DNA of 64,000 nt, from assembly GCA_019633425.1 (NCBI GenBank), contig WSUB01000152.1, forward strand, positions 1 to 64,000, read 5' to 3'. Numbering within the stretch: the stretch's first letter is position 1; each line of letters starts with the position of its first letter. This DNA comes from Tulasnella sp. 424. Taxonomy: Eukaryota; Basidiomycota; Agaricomycetes; Cantharellales; Tulasnellaceae. The notes beneath the pieces are model-generated. The model ran no database searches and was not told the DNA's origin. It saw only the letters and a program-made list of their open reading frames with translations. Below are positions 57,371-64,000 of the stretch, in pieces. The translations under genes and the position numbers were made by a program.

Positions 57371-59000
57371 AGACCGTGGGGGGCCAATGGCCAGCTTCCC
57401 GAACACTGTTGGCACACCTCACCAGTTGGCATCAATTCGAAGTAGGCGTCATATCAATGAAGTAATGGAAGAGTCCTTCAAAATAGCGTTGTATACGATA
57501 CAATTACTCGTCTTTGTAAGAAATCCTGAATACCATAAGATTTGCTTCTACCTCTTTTCGGAGTGCAATCCAATTTCCTTCGTTTACGCTTCAACAAGAG
57601 CCTCTCACCCTGACTGCATGGTACCTCAAAACGGGCGTTTCTGCTGGAGCATCCGCCGGTCATGACGCTCCATGACGCCACTTGAACGTAGGAGGCGCTA
57701 ATGTCCAAGCCATGGCGCGCCAAATTAAGCGCTGCTATTTTTAACCTTTCCTCACGGGACATGCCGGGAGCTCTGCCACCCCAAGATAACTTTGTTCGAA
57801 ATCCGGTGACAGAGCTTCGAGAACTTCGGCGCCGACGGAACCTGGTACCTGACCGAGGACTGGGCTTCCACGCCCCCCCCCCCCCTCGTCCTCCTATCGG
57901 TATCCTAATTTGCTTTTTTTGAGGGCGAAGATGTCCTTATACTCGAAGCAAAGTTGGTATCATGAATATTCACCGAGCCCTTTTCGAAAGCTATGAGTCC
58001 CCAACGTGCTCGCATGGTGCGTTGGTCGGTGTCGTAATCGGAGGTCGTGCACAAACGGCGAGCCATAGTTGAAGTAGCAAGTCCGCACAGGTTTAATCTC
58101 ATACTCGAGCCTTTCCGATCAGAAGTCATCTAAGGGCATGGTTCATTGGGGATTCATGACCGGTCTGTGCGGCCGCACTTTAATTGATCATCGGACAAGC
58201 ACTTCCCCCCGGGCCCCGAGGCACAGTTCCCATGAGGACCCCATCGGTCGGCCCAATAAGATATCTCAGGCGTATCCAGGGCTTGGCAGATATGCACCCC
58301 AATTGATGGGCACCCAATAGTAAAGAAGTCTCGACAGCAACGTTTGTCATTGGGCAATCGACTTGAGAGCCTCCTGCCAAGGAGACTGCCTAGCTTCTGT
58401 TCGGACACCAATCTTAGCGTTAGGACTGCATTGGCGCTCTCTAAGCTGGCGCCTGCAAGTTGTTTTAGGAACACCGATGTTGGATACTATTTTTAGGAGG
58501 GGTGAACACTAGGTGTCAGGCTCCCACCAAGCACGAGCTAGGAATGCTCAATCGCTCTCTGTGCGTCCAACCAGACGATCATTCAGCAAAATCACATTTT
58601 AGACGCAATCAATCAGGTACATTAACGTCGACCTTTTTTTGCGATGCAACTCTGTCTCGAGGTTGCTTCCTGTTTGACTGAGAGGAACGAACGAAGGCAA
58701 GCAACGAGATCAGGGCCCTTCGGCGCCACGCCATCGAAGTATTGACGCCCGTATCTATATTTATGTCTCCAACAATGTCCCCGAACGATTCTGCAGACGT
58801 CCGAACGGATGGGAGGACTTCTTTCATTTGTTCTGAGCGCTTCCTGCTCCTTCAAGCCAACAATAGCATCGGGGTTCTGCAGATCTCGAGGCCGCATCAC
58901 CGAATAAGTAATCAACTCATAGAGGCTCGATTTAGAACGATTATCGATGGTACTTCCACAGAGCAAACTTGAAATGGTTGTCCCAGCCGTGACGCAAAGG

Positions 59001-59007
59001 TATATAA
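59001..59007 (+). promoter_or_regulatory. TATA box of lectin copy 3
   Basis: TATATAA begins exactly 123 bp before the ATG at 59124. Confidence 0.65.
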
Positions 59008-59123
59008 CGTGCTTTGATCTGAGACGACCATTCCTCAGCAAACCACCGAGTTCGCCCTTCCAACCTACTTCCACATCTTCCACACTCTAAATCAACTTCT
59101 ATCTTCCATCGAATCTTATCGAT

Positions 59124-59963
59124 ATGTCTGCTGTTTCTTCATTCAATACCCAGGAGGTCCACCTCTGGAACAACCCCCAGACGCAGACTTCCAAGACCAT
59201 TGACCTTCCCCAGACCTATGTCGCTACCCCCAGACTCGCCTTAGGTCTCAACACGTTCGACATAAAGAATGGTACCCCCATTCGCGTCAGAGCTTACGAC
59301 GACGGCGTCGATAGCAAGAAGTACACTGCCCACATCGACACCTGGAGCGATACGACCCTCTACTCTACCGGCATCGACACCCTCGTCTTAAAGCCCGCCA
59401 ATCTCGACATCCTTTCGGGCGAGTTCAGCACTCAGGATGACCATCCTTGGGACAAGCCTCAGCTCCAGACGTCTCGTCGTATCAACTTCGAGCGCCCCTT
59501 CGTCACTACTCCGAAGGTCGTTGTCTTCCTCAAGTCGTTCGACCTGACCGGAGGAACTAGCTTCCGCATCAGGGCTTACACCTCCGACATCGACGCCAAG
59601 GGCTTCACCATCCATATCGACACCTGGTCCGACACGATTCTCTCCTCGGCCATCGCCGGCTGGGTTGCCTACCCGGAGGACAAGGATTACATCTACAGTG
59701 GCACAGCCAACACCATGGACGTCCGTCCTTGGCAGAACCCTCAGGCGCAAACTCACAAGGATATCAACTTCCAGGGCGTCTCGTTCTTGAAGAAGCCCAC
59801 CGTTTTCGTCGGTCTCAACTCGTTCGATATCTCCACCGAGGCGAACCCTAGGATTCGGGCTTACGTCGACAACGTTACGACCGGGGGCTTAACCTGGCAT
59901 GTCGATAGCTGGGCCGATACGAAGCTCTGGTCTGGAGGTATCAGCTACATTGCCTTCAACTAA
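59124..59963 (+). CDS. H-type lectin with three tandem domains, copy 3
   Basis: A single exon of 279 residues with no signal peptide, in the same orientation as the copy at 55020 and about 3.3 kb downstream of it. Landmarks: TIDLPQTYVATPRLALGLNT, HIDTWSDTTLYSTGIDTLVL, INFERPFVTTPKVVVFLKSF, HIDTWSDTILSSAIAGWVAY, FVGLNSFDISTEANPRIRAY and HVDSWADTKLWSGGISYIAF. The third-domain loop is closer to the inverted copy (ISTEAN in both), while other parts are closer to copy 2. This mosaic would fit gene conversion among the three copies. Within H-lectin strands the changes are mostly conservative, so sugar binding is probably kept. Confidence 0.93.
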   Translation: MSAVSSFNTQEVHLWNNPQTQTSKTIDLPQTYVATPRLALGLNTFDIKNGTPIRVRAYDDGVDSKKYTAHIDTWSDTTLYSTGIDTLVLKPANLDILSGEFSTQDDHPWDKPQLQTSRRINFERPFVTTPKVVVFLKSFDLTGGTSFRIRAYTSDIDAKGFTIHIDTWSDTILSSAIAGWVAYPEDKDYIYSGTANTMDVRPWQNPQAQTHKDINFQGVSFLKKPTVFVGLNSFDISTEANPRIRAYVDNVTTGGLTWHVDSWADTKLWSGGISYIAFN

Positions 59964-60260
59964 GGTGGGGATGGATTGTCATCGGCAAACCTCAGAGTCC
60001 CAGGCTTACCCTCTCTCTGGTTCTTTAGGTAGCACAAGCTCGGCTAAGGAAATTTGAACAACTGACGCTGGACTATCGGTCTTTCCTTTCTTGGGTTTTC
60101 CTTCCTCCCCGTAAATCAGGATTCGAATGAAATGCAATGTTATCTGACCTGTTATCTGACGCGAAAATCCCTGTTCCTCGGGGTTGCGTGACCAGACCTT
60201 CAATTGATTGATTCAGATCCGGCGCGCAAAGAAAGGTAATCGGGCTTCTTGCGCACTCTC

Positions 60261-60822
60261 CGGCGATGTAAGCTCCTTTTTTCATAAGAAAAGAGCGTGA
60301 GATCAGTTGTGTTTCGTTACACCGTTCCCGTGAAGCTAGCACAGCGGAGGACGGTGTCGCGTCCACATTTCGTGATATTACGACAGCAATGCTTTGTACA
60401 GATAATGTTCCGTTGGTGCGACCAGATATCCAACAGCTGTTTGTGAATCAAGCATCAGGCCATGGTTCATATCGACGAATCATTAGCTTGGTAATTGAGG
60501 AATTGGAGAGCGAGAGCTTTTGAGCAAGTTGCTCGTCTAGTGCTAGTTCTCCCGCTCCAATTATATAGTGAAATTCTCAATAGGTTCTGTGTCCCATTCT
60601 CGTGAAGAGGTGAGCTGGTTCCGTCAGACTGCGTCAGTGGCTGGAAACCGTGAGAGACCCGGAGCGCGTGCTCTCGAAAGTCTTGGTTGTCTCTGGACGT
60701 CTCACAAACGGCACAGTAGCCCGCGACCTTGAACTCAGCTGCGAATAGGTACCCGCTTCATTAATACGGTGTTCGACCCTCCGTCACCTCCCACCAATCC
60801 CACTAAAAGGGTCCAAAGCTTT
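60261..60822. other. Intergenic region
   Basis: This is the promoter region of the F-box gene. A TTATATAG near 60557 could be a distal TATA-like element. No gene is seen. Confidence 0.4.
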
Positions 60823-62391
60823 ATGCCGCTTTGGAGTCATCAAGACCCTGTGGCAATGCGACGGCAGTCCACCACTGTATATACCGCGCCTTTCCTCCAA
60901 CCCAACAACAGTCCCCAAAGTCTCATGAAGGTAAGTATCGGACTGAGCATCAATCCTATTTCTTATGAAGACTCTTCCTCTAGAACGACGCCGAACATAG
61001 TTCGTCCCACCGCAACACAAGTCCTATAGGCGTGGCCAAAATCCAGAGAACATCTTGTGCTGGTCCTCTAGCACACCCAGATCCCTCAGAACTCAAACCC
61101 AGGATGGCGCTTTCTCAATTGCCGTGGGACATCATCCTCATCATCCTCGACAACTTGCAGGTCATCGAAATGGTGCCACTCCTAAAGACCTGCCGCACAT
61201 TCAGACGGCTCATGGAACCAATCGTCTATCGACACATTGACGAATACCATCACCGTTTCCTTCGTTCGAAGGGGCAAATCTTCAACACCCTTATGGAAAG
61301 GCGTGACCTTCTCCCTCACATCTTCTCCTACTACGGCACACTCGAGCCTTATATTGCCGGAAGCAATCTTATTGAAGGAGCAGGTTCCGGATCACCCGAT
61401 GAGTCGGCTCCAACCCTCACCGCTAGAATTATGGCCACAATTTTTACACAAGCGATCAATATTCGAGACCTACAGTTTACCGATATGACCGACTGGCACG
61501 AGGGGCCATGCGATACATGGCGCGAGATCGCAACGGCCGTATCCAGGATGTGCCTCAATCGATTCTCCGTCGAAAGGTACTTCTTCGAAGGGGACGTCCT
61601 TCCAATACTTCGCCGTCAGACAGAGCTCACTGAGCTAGAGCTCTCGTACTACACCCCCGGGCTTGAAGAGTCGGACCTGGAGGGAACTGATTTCCCAAAG
61701 CTCAAGGAATTGACCGCGACACTGGTTCAAGCGGCGAAGATTGTCCCCGGGCGCCCCGTGGAGTCGTTGGAAATTCATGTCTGGGGATGCTCCTACAATG
61801 GGGCCGGACCGCTTTTCGACAGGCTAAGGCTGGCCTCGCGTCCCATCATTAGCCTAGGTATTCCGCTCTTCTTCTCGGGGCACAACCAGGACAAGGGGAG
61901 CCACCAGAGCGTCAACGAGAGCAACCATAGTGGCGACGAGACCGATGATAATGATAAGGACGAAAGCTTCCTAGCGACAATTCGGATGGTATTCAATTAT
62001 TTGCCTCAAATCGAGGCTCTCACTATCACAGTAGACGGGGACGTTTCTCAGGAAGTTGTAAGTGTCCTTTACTATATCTTTTGCTGTTACCAACGATGCG
62101 AAATCAAATTACAAATACTGCTAGATTCTCCAAGAGATCCCAAAATTTCCCTCACTTCGCGACCTCGGGCTCTGGGAGATCAACCTCGTGGAAACCATAG
62201 GATCTCGCAGTTCCAACTCTATCACTTGTAGTGAACAAGATGAAATATGGGAGGAGTTCGTTATAAAACTGAAAAAAGAATGTTCTTCATTGCAGGAGGC
62301 TGAATACAGTCCGCATGGTCCTCATTTTAGGTACCTGACTCCCTCCTATGGTAGGAATTGGGCTATCGCGAAGTCCCTGATGAGGTCATAG
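60823..62391 (+). CDS. F-box protein
   Basis: An F-box binds Skp1 and links targets to SCF ubiquitin ligases. Three exons join in phase: 60823 (MPLWSHQDPVAM) to a GTAAGT donor near 60931; a long exon from AACGACGCCGAAC near 60986 to GTAAGT near 62058; and a last exon from about 62126 (ILQEIPKFPSLRDLGLWEI) to TAG at 62391. The F-box is LSQLPWDIILIILDNLQVIE plus LLKTCRTFRRLMEPIVYRHI, at about residues 80-120. The rest has weak leucine-rich spacing (LTELELSYYTPGLEES, LKELTATL, IEALTITVDGD), as in fungal F-box proteins with degenerate LRRs, and an acidic Asp/Asn/Glu loop (GDETDDNDKDESF). The total is about 460 residues. Without exon 1 the start would be ATG 61104, just before the F-box. Confidence 0.82.
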
Positions 62392-63134
62392 GTTGGATGT
62401 AGTATACCTTTTCATCTATGTATGAACGACATCCCGCATTCGCGTAACGCACCTCGTCATCATCTTTCTGTCGTTAAGGTTCCTCCCGGCAACCCGAAGG
62501 GACCTTTTGCACAAAGAAGAAAAACCCGTACGATTCCTACGAGCGAATGTGAGAGTTGTGACCAATGTGCTGTCTCATGGCTGGTCTTCCAGCGAGAGCA
62601 TGCCCCGTTTCCAGCGACAATCGGGGTCTACGTACCTACCAAGGAAAACCAGACTAGAGTTAAAGCTTCACCGACCCCATTCCGGGGTGTCTCTTGCCCT
62701 TGAGCTATTAGCTCGAAGACCGCAGCGTCGTAGAACGAACACATAGCCCAGAACGCTCTCTTGCACAAGAACAACCAATGCGCAAATGTCCATTCCAAGA
62801 CCCCATATATAGATACGTAAAAAGAAAAATTAGCTCGATCCCTTTCCGAGCATTCTAATGTATAACCTATTTCGGATTCCATCGGCGAATTAGATGTGCT
62901 CAAACACCAAGCGCTAATCAAGAAAAAAAAGGTAGAAACGCAGCGCCAACTCAGCATCAGACCAAGAAGAAAATGCGAAAGCGGACTGAGGACCCACCAC
63001 TTTTTTCAGTCGTTTGCCACACCCGACGGCCCGAATGAAACCCTCTGGGTCTTGGCTTAGGTATATTCCACCGTAGCAGGCTACGACTGTTCCCAGCCGG
63101 TGGACTTCTGCTCGAGGTTGAGGAGACAAAAACG
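62392..63134. other. Convergent intergenic region
   Basis: This holds the 3' ends of the F-box gene and of the minus-strand gene at the right edge. Open frames here look like chance. Confidence 0.45.
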
Positions 63135-64000
63135 TCAGTTTATTCGCCCAGCTCCGACAAATGGCAGCGAGAAGGATGACTGACTTCCGTTATCTTCTAG
63201 ATACTCAATCTCCATCGTATCGTCTTCGCTTACTTTCCAGATTACGTGCTCGGTGGCACCTTCGTCTCGATTGCTCGATGAGACCCATTTCGTGCCAGTT
63301 TTGTCGTGAGTTACGGTGGCGAAGGCAGCGACCCTAGAATTCGAGATGAGAAGACGCTCGATCAGTCTGTGTATACAATGGTGAAGGCCAGCACTTACAG
63401 GGTAGGATTTAAAGTCCAGTCGTCCGAGTGCCTTCCAGGCCAGGTCGCACCCAACCAAGCATCTTCGCACTCCGGATCGGCCTGAAAATGGTAACAATAC
63501 TCGGTGAGCGAGGTTATTCCGACAGACGTAATTACGTTGTACGTACTCTCGACTGAACGCCGTGCCGCTCCTTGCTCCCGCACCGACTCGAGTACGAAAC
63601 GACCATCGCATCCATAGCATGGTCGCAAGCCGTGTGAGCTCCATTCCCGTTCCTCCGCTTGGATACCCAACGAGGTTTGGCCGTAGGTTCGTCGTCGTCG
63701 ACCATTTTGATTCGACCGGTTCGGGAGATAGGCGGTGTAGGCAGCGGTGTGATGTAACCTGTGGAAGCAGGTGAATGTTGTGCGGAATCGCTTGTGTCGA
63801 AGAGTTCCGATTCCGACCTGCTCCGACGTTAATTTGATTTTTGAAATTTTGGAATGGGGGTTGTGGTTAGTGATGACGGTGAGTGAGACGAGGCCGACGG
63901 CGGTGACGCTCACTTTTCACTATCAGGTGTGTACTGGTCTTCGTCTCGCCGCTCGTTCTCCTTATCCTTCAAGCTCTCCTCCACTGGGGTGTCGTCGGCC
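63135..64000 (-). CDS. Unknown protein, partial, running off the right edge
   Basis: I do not recognise this protein. The last three exons are clear: one with KMVDDDEPTAKPRWVSKRR ending GVQSR before GTACGT near 63545; one with ADPECEDAWLGATWPGRHSD ending NPT; and a last one with VAAFATVTHDKTGTKWVSSS to TGA at 63135. They join in phase. Further upstream an open frame (DDTPVEESLKDKENERRDED) continues to the window end. It looks like another exon, but its junction with the next one could not be phased, so the 5' structure is open. The visible part is charged and mostly hydrophilic, with no membrane segment. If translation begins at MVDDDE near 63690 the protein is about 150 residues. Confidence 0.55.

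Larger units (their letters stand above)
56282..60260 (+). repeat. Lectin duplication unit, second direct copy
   Basis: A full unit: decayed gene (56282-57370), degraded spacer (57371-59000), lectin gene (59124-59963) and 3' flank. It has the same order as the inverted unit at 33250-29350. The spacer contains no intact gene and includes a 10-11 bp C run near 57875. Confidence 0.75.

Overview
The window looks like nuclear DNA of a filamentous basidiomycete, most likely an agaricomycete. Genes are interrupted by many short GT-AG introns of about 50-90 bp with fungal-style donors (GTAAGT, GTGAGT, GTACGT). They lie as single transcription units on both strands, without operons. Families include agaricomycete-type protein kinases with an HGDLKS catalytic loop, H-type lectins, an F-box protein, a MOT2-type transporter and a BCAS3 homologue. 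No species is claimed. CDS coordinates run from start to stop and include introns. Exon junctions were worked out by eye from splice sites and reading phase.

Layout. 0.2-1.5 kb: acidic protein of unknown function (-). 3.6-6.4 kb: kinase fused to nine TPR units (+), with a one-base frameshift. 7.1-8.4 kb: unknown basic protein (-). 10.2-14.1 kb: BCAS3-like WD40 protein (-). 14.8-17.9 kb: two tandem SDR oxidoreductases (-). 17.9-26 kb: gene-poor DNA with one possible 64-residue protein. 26-28.3 kb: second kinase-TPR gene (+). 29.7-30.5 kb: H-type lectin (-). 33.6-35 kb: two-TM coiled-coil protein (-). 36.4-38.2 kb: MFS molybdate-transporter-like protein (+). 38.8-40.6 kb: amidohydrolase (+). 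40.4-45.9 kb: tandem segmental duplication carrying a PIG-P gene and a pyridoxal-reductase-like aldo-keto reductase in each half. 46.5-50.5 kb: tandem kinase-pseudokinase-TPR gene (-). 51.7-52.7 kb: small repeat family with a long hairpin. 53.4-60.3 kb: two more lectin duplication units (+). 60.8-62.4 kb: F-box protein (+). 63.1 kb to the right edge: partial unknown gene (-).

Two themes dominate. First, three kinase-TPR genes, one with two kinase domains, place a kinase directly against a TPR array with no visible NACHT or NB-ARC module between them. This is reminiscent of innate-recognition receptors, but that role is inference. Second, the window shows repeated duplication and decay. Lectins were triplicated with their promoters and a decaying neighbour gene. 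The amidohydrolase end, PIG-P and aldo-keto reductase block was duplicated in tandem, after which one PIG-P copy lost its membrane region. The SDR gene was also duplicated. Housekeeping-type genes (BCAS3, PIG-P, transporter) sit among these variable loci.
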